Below, piece by piece: positions 34,166-41,638 of a stretch of DNA of 64,000 bases. The notes under the pieces were generated by a model. That model saw only the letters and a program-made list of their open reading frames with translations. It searched no databases and was not told where the DNA came from. A program made the position numbers and the translations under genes. Location of the stretch: positions 1 through 64,000 of the forward strand of contig VBBS01000032.1 in NCBI GenBank assembly GCA_005888745.1, written 5' to 3'. The stretch's first letter is position 1; each line of letters opens with the position of its first letter. This stretch comes from Candidatus Bathyarchaeota archaeon. Lineage in GTDB: Archaea; Thermoproteota; Bathyarchaeia; 40CM-2-53-6.

Positions 34166-35776
34166 ATGGCGCTCGGCACTCGGCAGGGGGTTCACAGAAA
34201 GCCCAAGGGCCTCTTGCTACTGCCTTTGATCCTCTGTCTCACCTTCTCTGGCCTCTCACTGAACCACTCTATGCCGCCATCTGCCACCGGTTCCGCTTTG
34301 GGCTTCGCTAGGGCTAGACATGCGACTCTTCCCATGGCACCTATCGCCTCTGTCTATCCTTACGATGAACAGGTTGGTGTCACGTTCACCCAGGATTTTT
34401 CCGTTCTGGCCTTCAATGTGACAGCTGTCCCATTCACCAATGCTGACGGAGTGGGTCCCGCATATCTTGTCAATGGATTAACGGATCGTGGCTACTGGTA
34501 CCAAGTCGGACTATCCTACAATTGGCCGTTTAAGTTCGGTGGAGTCAACTCTGGTTTCAGGATGATTTACGAGGTCTTTGACTCCAGCGGCGCCTCAGTC
34601 GACCCAGTCAACGGTGGGGGACTTCAGGACTTCAACGGACAGATAAACCCTGGAGACGTTGTGCTGCTTAGTCTCAGTTTCTCCTCCAGGTCTGTTGTAA
34701 TGCAGGCAATTGACTGGCAAACTGGCGCCGCCTCGTCGCATTCATTCGCTTCAATCGGCAGCAGATTCATCGGTCTCCCTTACAACCTGAGCAGCCCGCT
34801 GGGATTCTTCACAGGCTTGATGACCGAGCAGGATCATAGCGCCCCATACTACGGCTCCGGCGTCCCCGTTTCATATAATGAGACTGGAGTAAATCTCTCC
34901 CCAGCATGGATGTGGATCGATGAGTGGAACACTGACACAAATCAATCCGTGTTCAGTGATAATACCGCCTCACCGGTTCCGCTCAACAGTTCCCTCAGCC
35001 AATACTTCTCTTCAAATGGAATTGCCGAGGTAGCCAGCGCGTACGGATTGGTTACCGGACTGACCCCTGGTTTGGGACCGGTCAGCTTTCCAACTTTGGA
35101 TGCGGGTCCTCTGACCACGGGACCAACGGGGCATCAAGTCTCCGTTCCTATAGTCATCGCAGACCGAGAGGGAGCGACAGTGAGAATCTCGAATCTAACT
35201 ATCGCAACAAGTTTTGGAAGATTCAACTTTTCGCTCGGGATATCGTTCTCCCTCGGCACCGGGACCACCCAGCAAAACGTCACGATAATTGTCCCGTCGG
35301 GTCAAAGACCAGGAATCTACAGTCTGACCGTTGACCTCTGGTCGTGGCAATATCTGGATACTCAAGCCCAGAAGTGGATCCCTCTTCGACCGATTACTGT
35401 GAACGAAACCCTAGTCTTGACCGGTAATCCGCCACCGACAACAAACCCCCGCGCCAATCCACCTGGTTCTGGTCAGGGCCCGTCAACATCAACCAACAAA
35501 ACGACGACATCGCCTGCCTCATTGCTGGGGCTAGTCCGTATAATCATAATTCCAGTTGCCGCGGGATATGGGGCGCTAGGGCTTCTAGCTGTTGCACTGC
35601 TGATCAGACAGGAACGGAAACGGACGACCACTCAACCGATTCAGACTCTGAGATTCTGTCAGAGCTGCGGTTCAGAGATGGGCCATTGGGAGCTGATTTG
35701 TCCCCGTTGTGGCCATTCGACCATGGCACTAACTAGCTCTGAGAATCAAAGCTCAGCGAATCCGAATCCGAGCTAA
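34166..35776 (+). CDS. Secreted surface protein with C-terminal membrane anchor and cytosolic zinc ribbon
   Basis: A 536-residue protein. A signal peptide (residues 1-42) is followed by a beta-rich extracellular region of about 390 residues with aromatic, concanavalin-like strands (YLVNGLTDRGYWYQVGLSYNW, NETGVNLSPAWMWIDEWN). A Pro/Thr/Ser-rich stalk, a membrane segment (about 455-480) and a short cytosolic tail come next. The tail has a double-CxxC zinc ribbon (FCQSCGSEM ... ICPRCGHS). The outer part resembles archaeal surface proteins of unknown function. The inner zinc ribbon suggests coupling to a cytosolic partner. Confidence 0.78.
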   Translation: MALGTRQGVHRKPKGLLLLPLILCLTFSGLSLNHSMPPSATGSALGFARARHATLPMAPIASVYPYDEQVGVTFTQDFSVLAFNVTAVPFTNADGVGPAYLVNGLTDRGYWYQVGLSYNWPFKFGGVNSGFRMIYEVFDSSGASVDPVNGGGLQDFNGQINPGDVVLLSLSFSSRSVVMQAIDWQTGAASSHSFASIGSRFIGLPYNLSSPLGFFTGLMTEQDHSAPYYGSGVPVSYNETGVNLSPAWMWIDEWNTDTNQSVFSDNTASPVPLNSSLSQYFSSNGIAEVASAYGLVTGLTPGLGPVSFPTLDAGPLTTGPTGHQVSVPIVIADREGATVRISNLTIATSFGRFNFSLGISFSLGTGTTQQNVTIIVPSGQRPGIYSLTVDLWSWQYLDTQAQKWIPLRPITVNETLVLTGNPPPTTNPRANPPGSGQGPSTSTNKTTTSPASLLGLVRIIIIPVAAGYGALGLLAVALLIRQERKRTTTQPIQTLRFCQSCGSEMGHWELICPRCGHSTMALTSSENQSSANPNPS

Positions 35777-35841
35777 TACACGGCGTGTTGCATCCTAAAC
35801 GTCCAGAAACCGTTTCGTTTCTGGAGTAACGAGACGACAAG

Positions 35842-36603
35842 TCATTTTCGTAGTGTTGTGATGGTTTCTAGAATAACCTCTTCGGCCCGTTTCAAAGCTT
35901 CTCTCAGCTCAGGCAGGCCGAACGCTGGTCTCCAGTCTCTCCACAGCTCGTCGCTCACGACAAGGAAGTTGCAGACCTCCACGTTCCGATACGTGCCCAG
36001 TGCGTACATGGCCGAGGTTTCCATATCGACTCCCAACACGTCGCGCAATCGGTAGCTCTCTATAGTCGTCACCATCTCTCTGTAGGGCGCGTCCGTCGTC
36101 CAGATAGGACCTGTATACGCGACAACACCCTTTTTGACACGCGCCTTCTCTAGCGCCCGGACCAGACGTTGCGCTGGACGAAGTCCATCATCACTCGCCA
36201 GATAATGTGGAGACGTTCCCTCATCCCTGATGCAAGAAGTCGGAATAAAACAAGTTCCAACTGGCGCCTCGGGCTGAATACTTCCTGCAAGACCTAGCCC
36301 CAAGAAAGCCCGCACGCCACACGCGATCAACTCTTCCATAACCAGGATAGTAGCAGGTGCGCCTAAGGGGAGACTAACAAAAGAAACCCTTCTGCCGCCA
36401 ACCTGTCCATTGTACAATGGAAATCGCGGCCCCCACCACCAAGACGGCGACGGTTCAGCGCCCACAGTCTTAGCCAGAGACTTTATGGTCTCAAGGTCCC
36501 AAGAGCCAACTACTAACGGAGCTATACCCACCTGTTCGACAGAGACCCCATGTCGAGACGCTTGAAACCCTACGGCCATTTCTGCGGTGAAACGCTCGCT
36601 CAT
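35842..36603 (-). CDS. Nucleoside phosphorylase (uridine phosphorylase-like)
   Basis: A purine/uridine-phosphorylase family protein, about 253 residues from ATG 36603 (MSERFTAEMAVGF). The frame is open to an ATG at 36690, but the extra 29 residues are not family-like. Key parts are the phosphate-site region PLGAPATILVMEELIACGVRAFLGLGLAGSIQ, the base loop, GVDMETSAMYALG with the ribose-binding Met-Glu, and NFLVVSDEL. It cleaves nucleosides with phosphate, for salvage. It diverges from a MtnX/SerB-like phosphatase, so a role in methylthioadenosine salvage is possible but not shown. Confidence 0.87.
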   Translation of the reverse strand: MSERFTAEMAVGFQASRHGVSVEQVGIAPLVVGSWDLETIKSLAKTVGAEPSPSWWWGPRFPLYNGQVGGRRVSFVSLPLGAPATILVMEELIACGVRAFLGLGLAGSIQPEAPVGTCFIPTSCIRDEGTSPHYLASDDGLRPAQRLVRALEKARVKKGVVAYTGPIWTTDAPYREMVTTIESYRLRDVLGVDMETSAMYALGTYRNVEVCNFLVVSDELWRDWRPAFGLPELREALKRAEEVILETITTLRK

Positions 36604-36784
36604 GGATTTGATTACTTGTAGCCCATGATAGGCTTTGCGAGAGCCATTTTTCAACTCAAAAGATAGTTGTGATATCCTGAGAAACATCATAGCGCGTTAT
36701 ATCGACAAGCCTACTCTCATCTTTGGAGAGACCATTGTTTTTCAACGTCCACAAGACGTAGAGATCAAAGAAGCCCAGTTTGAA

Positions 36785-37462
36785 ATGAAGCTTGCAGTAC
36801 TAAGCGACTTTGATGGCACAGTCACTCTCAACGACACCTTCGAGAACGTTCTCGAAAAATTCGCTCAGGGCGACTGGAGGGTTGTTGATGACCAGTACGT
36901 CAAGGGGGAGATCACGCTGGAGGAATGCCTCAGAAGACAGGGCGCGATGGTAAAGGCGTCAAAACCCCAAATCTTGGACGAAATGGACGGGGTCACCATG
37001 TTCAGACCAGGGTTCGACAATCTAATCGACTATTGCAAAACAAACCAATACCCGCTCGTCCTAGTTAGTGCAGGCCTGGATTTCGTCATCAAACATTTTC
37101 TAAGACGTAAGAAGTGGAGGAACAAGGTGGAACTGTACGCGGCAGCGGCGAAATGCACGCCGACAGGTATAAGATTCGACTTTCCAAAGCCGAAGGACAA
37201 CCGGTCGATCAGTCTCAAAGACGACATCGTCAGATACTACAAGACGAAGGCTGATAGAGTCGCCTACGTTGGCGATGGACGATGGGATCTTCACGCGCTG
37301 AGAAACTCAGACTTGAGGTTCACGATTAGAGGCTCTAAGCTCGCAGAGATATGCAAAGAACAGGATGTCCAATCAACTACCGTCTCCGATTTCAAGGAAG
37401 TAGTCACCTTCCTTCAAAGGAGAATGTCCGAACGAGATTCAGGACAAGGAGAGAGTGAATAG
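36785..37462 (+). CDS. HAD-IB phosphatase (MtnX/SerB-like)
   Basis: About 225 residues from ATG 36785 (MKLAVLSDFDGTVT); the frame is open upstream to 36635 but that part lacks conservation and overlaps the divergent phosphorylase gene. HAD motif I is SDFDGTVT, motif II LVSAGLD, motif III the Lys in SLKDDIVR, and motif IV YVGDGRWDLHAL. The four-helix cap after motif I is as in MtnX and phosphoserine phosphatase. It could dephosphorylate a sugar phosphate of methionine salvage or phosphoserine; the sequence does not decide. Confidence 0.82.
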   Translation: MKLAVLSDFDGTVTLNDTFENVLEKFAQGDWRVVDDQYVKGEITLEECLRRQGAMVKASKPQILDEMDGVTMFRPGFDNLIDYCKTNQYPLVLVSAGLDFVIKHFLRRKKWRNKVELYAAAAKCTPTGIRFDFPKPKDNRSISLKDDIVRYYKTKADRVAYVGDGRWDLHALRNSDLRFTIRGSKLAEICKEQDVQSTTVSDFKEVVTFLQRRMSERDSGQGESE

Positions 37463-37503
37463 CAGATGCTTCCGTTCGGCCTTTCGATTGATCGAAATCG
37501 CAT

Positions 37504-37617
37504 ATGACTGTGTCCACCCAAGGCAACACTCCGGTGGGATCCTACACGATCACTGTGACCGCGATGAGTGGGTCGTTATCTCATTCAGCAGTCGTGACAG
37601 TAGCCGTCACAAAGTAG
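37504..37617 (+). pseudogene. Fragment of an Ig-like surface-protein repeat
   Basis: A 37-codon open stretch encodes GNTPVGSYTITVTAMSGSLS followed by HSAVVTVAVTK and a stop. This is the end of an Ig-like/PKD-like extracellular repeat common in archaeal surface proteins, where GTYTVTVTGTSGSLSHSA-type sequences close each domain. The rest of the gene is missing, so it is read as a decayed remnant. Confidence 0.55.
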
Positions 37618-37707
37618 GCAGTCCCGCAACAGGAACATTCCCCTAACCTCTGTTTTTCGTCTTACTTTTCCAGAATGCCTTACGCGAGGTTGTGAGGGAG
37701 GCTCTAG

Positions 37708-38115
37708 CTAGGATTCGGACTGCAGCTCTTGTTTGGTCTTGTTCGCTTTGTCGGTGAGAATGTCTATCGCGTCCTCCAGCCTCTTGCATTTCTCCTTCTC
37801 CGTGAAGAGAGCTGCCAACAACTCGTTGATCTTGCTGAGGGCGTAATCCATACTCCGGTTGATTTGGCCCAGTGGCACATAATCCAGGCGGCGTGGCATA
37901 GTGGCGAACAATTGTCGTTGGGCCGCGTTTATCTCACTCATTTTCGCCGAGTCGGTAGCGCCCAGCCAAGTAACTTCTCGCGCGGACTTCAAACTTTCAT
38001 ACAACTGGTTCTGCAGGTCAATGTACGCGTTCCAGTAGACAAGCCAGGACTCGTTGAACTCGTCAAACGTCTGCTCTATCCTCTTACTCTTCTCCGCGTC
38101 CGAACTAGCTGACAA
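37708..38115 (-). CDS. Coiled-coil hypothetical protein, 135 residues
   Basis: A soluble helical protein. The first half (residues 8-45) has aromatic-rich helices (EFNESWLVYWNAYIDLQNQLYESLKSA), the C-terminal 45 residues form a Lys/Glu-rich coiled coil. The pattern faintly resembles PhaE-type polyhydroxyalkanoate synthase subunits, but no phaC gene is present and I do not claim that function. It is the last gene of a minus-strand series that includes a 58-residue protein, a GHKL ATPase and another coiled-coil protein. Confidence 0.68.
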   Translation of the reverse strand: MSASSDAEKSKRIEQTFDEFNESWLVYWNAYIDLQNQLYESLKSAREVTWLGATDSAKMSEINAAQRQLFATMPRRLDYVPLGQINRSMDYALSKINELLAALFTEKEKCKRLEDAIDILTDKANKTKQELQSES

Positions 38116-38215
38116 TTGTGGCCGCTGAAAGAGACCCGGCCCGGTAAATGTGTTGCGGGGTCTAGCAGCGACTGTTTATGAGTAGCGATAGCTAGCCCAT
38201 CAGTTGGTAATCTTA

Positions 38216-38377
38216 GTGGAACATGTTTGCGACAGGTGCGGCGGTCAGTTCGAATCTAGCGAACTCAACACCCAGGACAAACAGATCCTTGATTCGTCCG
38301 GCAAATGGACGAGAGAGCGAACCTATAGGTGCTATGATTGCGAGAAGGAAGCATTGCTCGGACAAGGCGCACTTTGA
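38216..38377 (+). CDS. 53-residue zinc-ribbon protein
   Basis: A short frame from GTG 38216 encodes MEHVCDRCGGQF, then a polar linker and TYRCYDCEKEALLG. The two CxxC pairs, 31 residues apart, form a plausible zinc ribbon. A TATA-like TTTATGA lies about 36-42 bases upstream, suiting a leaderless transcript. It sits on the opposite strand between two minus-strand genes. Small zinc-ribbon proteins are common in archaea; the partner is unknown. Confidence 0.58.
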   Translation: MEHVCDRCGGQFESSELNTQDKQILDSSGKWTRERTYRCYDCEKEALLGQGAL

Positions 38378-38409
38378 TACGTGGATAGATTCCGGCTTCG
38401 TTATCGAGC

Positions 38410-38586
38410 CTATTTCTTCTTCAGAGCCGCGGACTCGACCTTACCATGGACCCTTACGGTTCCGACTCGCAATGATGATGTCGCGAGTTCCATGGTCACA
38501 TCGAAATTGAAAGCATAGTCCTTCTCAGCCATTTTCTCGAAGACCTCTGCAAGAGAGGACGGAGATGATTCATTCTTCTGAGGCAT
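38410..38586 (-). CDS. 58-residue hypothetical protein downstream of the GHKL ATPase
   Basis: An ATG at 38586 opens a 58-codon frame: a Ser/Pro-rich start, helix SLAEVFEKMAEKDYAFNF, strand-like DVTMELATSSLRVGTVRVHG and a KVESAALKKK tail ending TAG at 38410. The composition is protein-like, and the codon pattern matches its neighbours. It lies 80 bases after the GHKL ATPase on the same strand. No family is recognised. Confidence 0.55.
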   Translation of the reverse strand: MPQKNESSPSSLAEVFEKMAEKDYAFNFDVTMELATSSLRVGTVRVHGKVESAALKKK

Positions 38587-38666
38587 GATTACCGAGATTC
38601 GCTACGCATTCCTCGAGTATAAAGTTCTATGGAGGGGGTATCCTACTAGACCGGCTTTGAGATCAT

Positions 38667-40181
38667 TTAGGCCAAGGCGTCGTTGTATAGGGCGTCCAGT
38701 ACCGAGTAAGCTTCCTCAGGGGTCGAAGGATTCGCTGGAAGAATATCCTCCGCGATCGACTTTTCCAGGATCTGGCGGATACAGTAACGGAGCTTGGTCG
38801 GAGTCATGCTCGCCTCTACATTCCACATCGGATGGTCCATGTTGACGAAGACAGTTCGGACACCATTCTTGTCAGTCTCAACATAGGCCTGGCCCCTATC
38901 CCCTCCGTGCGCGATGTCGAAGGCCAGGACCTGATCTTTCAGATGGATGACGCTACGGGTTGCGTCTCGAGGACGAGATTTGGACTTCCGATCCTTCCGG
39001 TTCGCCGATCCATTTTCTTTCTTTTCCACGTGATGCACAGTCTGACCTCGCTTAGCCGATGTCTTCGCCTTGATTATCGCTCGGGAGAGTATCTCGATGT
39101 TTCGCCGGAGACTACGACGCAATCTCTCTGCAATCTCCCGGTTGAGGTATTGTATACTGCGAAGTTCTCTGCGGCTTGCGGTCTGTCTGAGAAATTTCAA
39201 GACCTTGTTCCGGACAAAACCGCGCATAGCTTTCTCGAACACTCTCCACTGCGCGCTGTCTCGCTCGAACTCGTTACCACCCGGCAATCGACGGAGGAAG
39301 TCAGCGTTAACCCAGCCTTGTATTCGGCTTAGCCCATGAATACGATATTGATCAAGGCCGAAGAACTGGTGCTGTAGACAGGTGATGTGCCTCTGCTGGA
39401 CGCTCATTCCCGCTTCGGATATTCCAGCACGTGTCTTGGAGATCGGAAGGATCAATACTTCGCCCGTAATTTTCCCATACTCTGTCGCGATGTTAACTGG
39501 GAGGAGGGTTGCACCGCGGAGTTCTTCCGGCTTCACTGCTTCACCATTTACAAAGACTTCGAAAGGCCCATATCCACGCAGAGCGAGGACGTTTGCTCTT
39601 GCAAGTAGGGCTCTGCGAACCTCTCCCGGGTCCGTCTTTTTCGTTAAGGAACGAATTCTGATCTTTAGACCATCATGATCCAATGGAGCCTGTATTACTC
39701 GCAAGGGTTTCCAGGTGGTTTGGTCGGTGGGGGCCCAGTGTCGATCGATTAGGTTCTCTGTCAGCATAATGGTACGATCGAACCGTTCTTTGTGAACTTG
39801 GAGTTCTAGCTCGCGACCTAGGGTCAGCCAGGCGAGACTGCCCATCCCGTACGATTCTCGTATCGGGCGCTTGTATTTCGGGGAGAATCCCTCGCCGGTT
39901 GTTTTTCCTTTGGTGAGAAATTCACGCAAACCGTCGAGGTCCATTCCGTGACCCCATTCCTCATATTCGATCTGAGAGCCTGAGTCAGAGATCTTGATCT
40001 CGACCCTTGTTGCCTCGCCCCACATCCACGAGTTGACGACGAGCTCGACGAAGAATTGTGTCGCATCTGAATATTGTCGTCCCAGGGTCTTGATGATGCT
40101 CTTGTGTGTGGAGACGCGTAAATCCTCGTCGACTATGGAGTGTACTGCTCTCGCTGAATGCACTGGTCTTCTCGTCGCCAA
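38667..40181 (-). CDS. GHKL-type ATPase (Hsp90/MORC-like ATP-binding domain)
   Basis: A 504-residue protein. The N-terminal 120 residues are a GHKL ATPase: N-box FFVE46LVVN50SW, a G1 box reading YEEWGHGMD (74-81) where most families have DNGxGM, and a G2 box ESYGMGSLAWL (109-119). Thus the adenine-contacting Asp is replaced by Glu. A second domain follows to about 340 and resembles the transducer or middle domain of MORC/topo VI-like proteins. A basic, Lys/Arg-rich linker (about 385-420) then leads to a conserved-looking C-terminal segment (VIHLKDQVLAFDIAHGGDRGQAYVE). The start is TTG. Its function is unknown. Confidence 0.78.
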   Translation of the reverse strand: MATRRPVHSARAVHSIVDEDLRVSTHKSIIKTLGRQYSDATQFFVELVVNSWMWGEATRVEIKISDSGSQIEYEEWGHGMDLDGLREFLTKGKTTGEGFSPKYKRPIRESYGMGSLAWLTLGRELELQVHKERFDRTIMLTENLIDRHWAPTDQTTWKPLRVIQAPLDHDGLKIRIRSLTKKTDPGEVRRALLARANVLALRGYGPFEVFVNGEAVKPEELRGATLLPVNIATEYGKITGEVLILPISKTRAGISEAGMSVQQRHITCLQHQFFGLDQYRIHGLSRIQGWVNADFLRRLPGGNEFERDSAQWRVFEKAMRGFVRNKVLKFLRQTASRRELRSIQYLNREIAERLRRSLRRNIEILSRAIIKAKTSAKRGQTVHHVEKKENGSANRKDRKSKSRPRDATRSVIHLKDQVLAFDIAHGGDRGQAYVETDKNGVRTVFVNMDHPMWNVEASMTPTKLRYCIRQILEKSIAEDILPANPSTPEEAYSVLDALYNDALA

Positions 40182-40269
40182 AGGGAAAGTCGATTGTCGT
40201 ATGGAAAGTCGGCCGGATAATGGAGTGCTGTAACCGTTATAGCCGAAGAAAGGGAAAAGCGATTAAGCC

Positions 40270-40827
40270 TTAGTTTCGTGCGCCTGTCTTTCTCGTCTTC
40301 TCGTTAGCTGGCTCAGAGGTCTCTGGGAAGAGGTCTTTAGGCATCCCTGCCAAGACATCGGACAACGAATCCCGACCCATCAGTCCGGCACCTCCCGCCT
40401 GGAAGGGCCGTATTCTGTTGAAGAGATCATCGATCTTGTTCGCCATCTTCATTTTCTCATTGATGTTAGCGTCAAGTTCCTGTCCGTTTGCTTCCAGCTG
40501 CTGTATTCTGGGCGCTAGTCCTTCGAATCCCCTTGAAACTTCGAGCATTCCGTTGACCGTGGCGAGGGACGATCTCAATGCTGTAATTTCCTTCTGCATT
40601 CCCTCCCGATAACTGCGCAACCTATCGAGAATAGGCTGGTAGAGACGTAGAAAGTCTATCATGAGATTCTCGAACTGTTTGATGGCTAGGGTGAACTTAT
40701 CTTCTCTTTTTTTCTCTGCAAACTGTTTCGCTGTGCCCAGCAATTTCTCGCGAAGGGCAACTCTCTCGATGACATCATCTAATACTTCTCGCACATTGTA
40801 AGACTCATCAAATATGGTCTCACGCAT
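40270..40827 (-). CDS. Coiled-coil protein upstream of the GHKL ATPase
   Basis: A 185-residue helical protein: MRETIFDESYNVREVLDDVIERVALREKLL, a basic-acidic EKKREDKF stretch, helices to about residue 130 with heptad spacing (RIQQLEANGQELDANINEKMKMANKIDDLF), then a Gly/Pro-rich tail. It ends 89 bases before the GHKL gene and starts 7 bases after the end of a 94-residue frame on the same strand. It is probably cotranscribed with both. No family is recognised. Confidence 0.7.
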   Translation of the reverse strand: MRETIFDESYNVREVLDDVIERVALREKLLGTAKQFAEKKREDKFTLAIKQFENLMIDFLRLYQPILDRLRSYREGMQKEITALRSSLATVNGMLEVSRGFEGLAPRIQQLEANGQELDANINEKMKMANKIDDLFNRIRPFQAGGAGLMGRDSLSDVLAGMPKDLFPETSEPANEKTRKTGARN

Positions 40828-40833
40828 TATCGG

Positions 40834-41118
40834 TCAGTCTTCCGCGCAAATGATCTCAGCCTTAAGAAACACGTCACTCTGAGACCCGTGGAGCAGTACT
40901 TGATGTGCGAAGCGTGAAACAGATCCTACTAGCGCATAGCCAAGAGGGGATTTGATAACTCCGAGGCGCCTTGGATGCCTTTCGCATAACTGATCTGGGT
41001 ATCTTTTGATCGCTCTTGTAACTAATTGCTGGATATTTCTCCCAACAGCCCAGCATAGATTCCGAACGGTATATAGCGAACCTCGCAATTGATCGAACAT
41101 CTTCAATGAAACTTTCAA
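40834..41118 (-). CDS. Hypothetical protein, up to 94 residues
   Basis: A basic protein starting MKVSLKMFDQLRGSLYTVRN; ATG 41100 is an alternative start. The second half (RRLGVIKSPLGYALVGSVSRFAHQVLLHGS...AEIICAED) has strand-helix-strand character. It ends six bases before the coiled-coil gene, which supports operon membership. An overlapping frame (40874-41140) looks less protein-like. No family is recognised. Confidence 0.45.
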   Translation of the reverse strand: MKVSLKMFDQLRGSLYTVRNLCWAVGRNIQQLVTRAIKRYPDQLCERHPRRLGVIKSPLGYALVGSVSRFAHQVLLHGSQSDVFLKAEIICAED

Positions 41119-41261
41119 TCCTCTTCCACATTTTGCTCATAACGTCCTTAATCGCCCTCGCGGTGCCTGGTTATGCGGGCGCCGTTTTCGCTTCCACCAC
41201 CTACGCTCCGGGCGTGAAAGTGGGAGACTGGTGGAATTATGACATTCGATTTTCCCTATGA
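41106..41261 (+). pseudogene. Truncated secreted protein (signal peptide plus 25 residues)
   Basis: ATG 41106 opens a 51-codon frame with a clear signal peptide (KLSILFHILLITSLIALAVP followed by GYAGAVFA) and then STTYAPGVKVGDWWNYDI, the usual N-terminus of large archaeal secreted or anchored beta-rich proteins. It stops at 41259-41261, where a 9-base direct repeat (ATTTTCCCT at 41249 and 41261) marks the junction with the convergent 2TM gene. The rest of the gene is gone. Confidence 0.55.
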
Positions 41262-41549
41262 TTTTCCCTCGTCCTCTTTCAGAATCCTTTCAGTTTCCCT
41301 GTCCAACCATCCCCCTCCCGGGTTGTGGTAGGCCGCCATGTAGTGGGCGAAGACGCCTATTCCCCAGAAGAAGATGGGAAACACAGGCCATGGAAAATTG
41401 GATGGTCCCGTAAGGAGCCAGATTATGACCAAGGCGGCGTTGACGATCAGATAGATAGGGAGGTGGAACCGGAAAGCCCAGCGTGCCTCGGCCATCTGCC
41501 GAGCCCGCCTCCTTCTCTCATGATCAATAGCGCTCATCAGCTCAACCAA
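41256..41549 (-). CDS. 2TM-domain membrane protein
   Basis: A 97-residue protein of the 2TM domain type: a basic helix (DHERRRRARQMAEARWAFRFH), two membrane segments (LPIYLIVNAALVIIWLLTG and FPIFFWGIGVFAHYMAAY), and a short tail GGWLDRETERILKEDE. The sequence around the turn (NFPWPVFPIFFWGIG) is the family signature. The likely start is ATG 41537 (MSAIDHER). The function is unknown; in bacteria the domain is often fused to histidine kinases. Confidence 0.82.
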   Translation of the reverse strand: MVELMSAIDHERRRRARQMAEARWAFRFHLPIYLIVNAALVIIWLLTGPSNFPWPVFPIFFWGIGVFAHYMAAYHNPGGGWLDRETERILKEDEGKS

Positions 41550-41638
41550 TCATCTACTGCTCAATGCTTCCTTTAATGATTATACCCAGAGTCCGGACTC
41601 GCGAAAAGGGGCAAAAGGATGAACGGGCATCAGTCAGC

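Noticed and set aside
37708..38115. PhaE-like polyhydroxyalkanoate synthase subunit
   Set aside because: Only a general helical and aromatic resemblance; no phaC or granule genes nearby.
40874..41140. An 88-codon minus-strand frame overlapping the 94-residue frame
   Set aside because: Composition is less protein-like, and it ends far from the next gene, whereas the 94-residue frame ends six bases before it.
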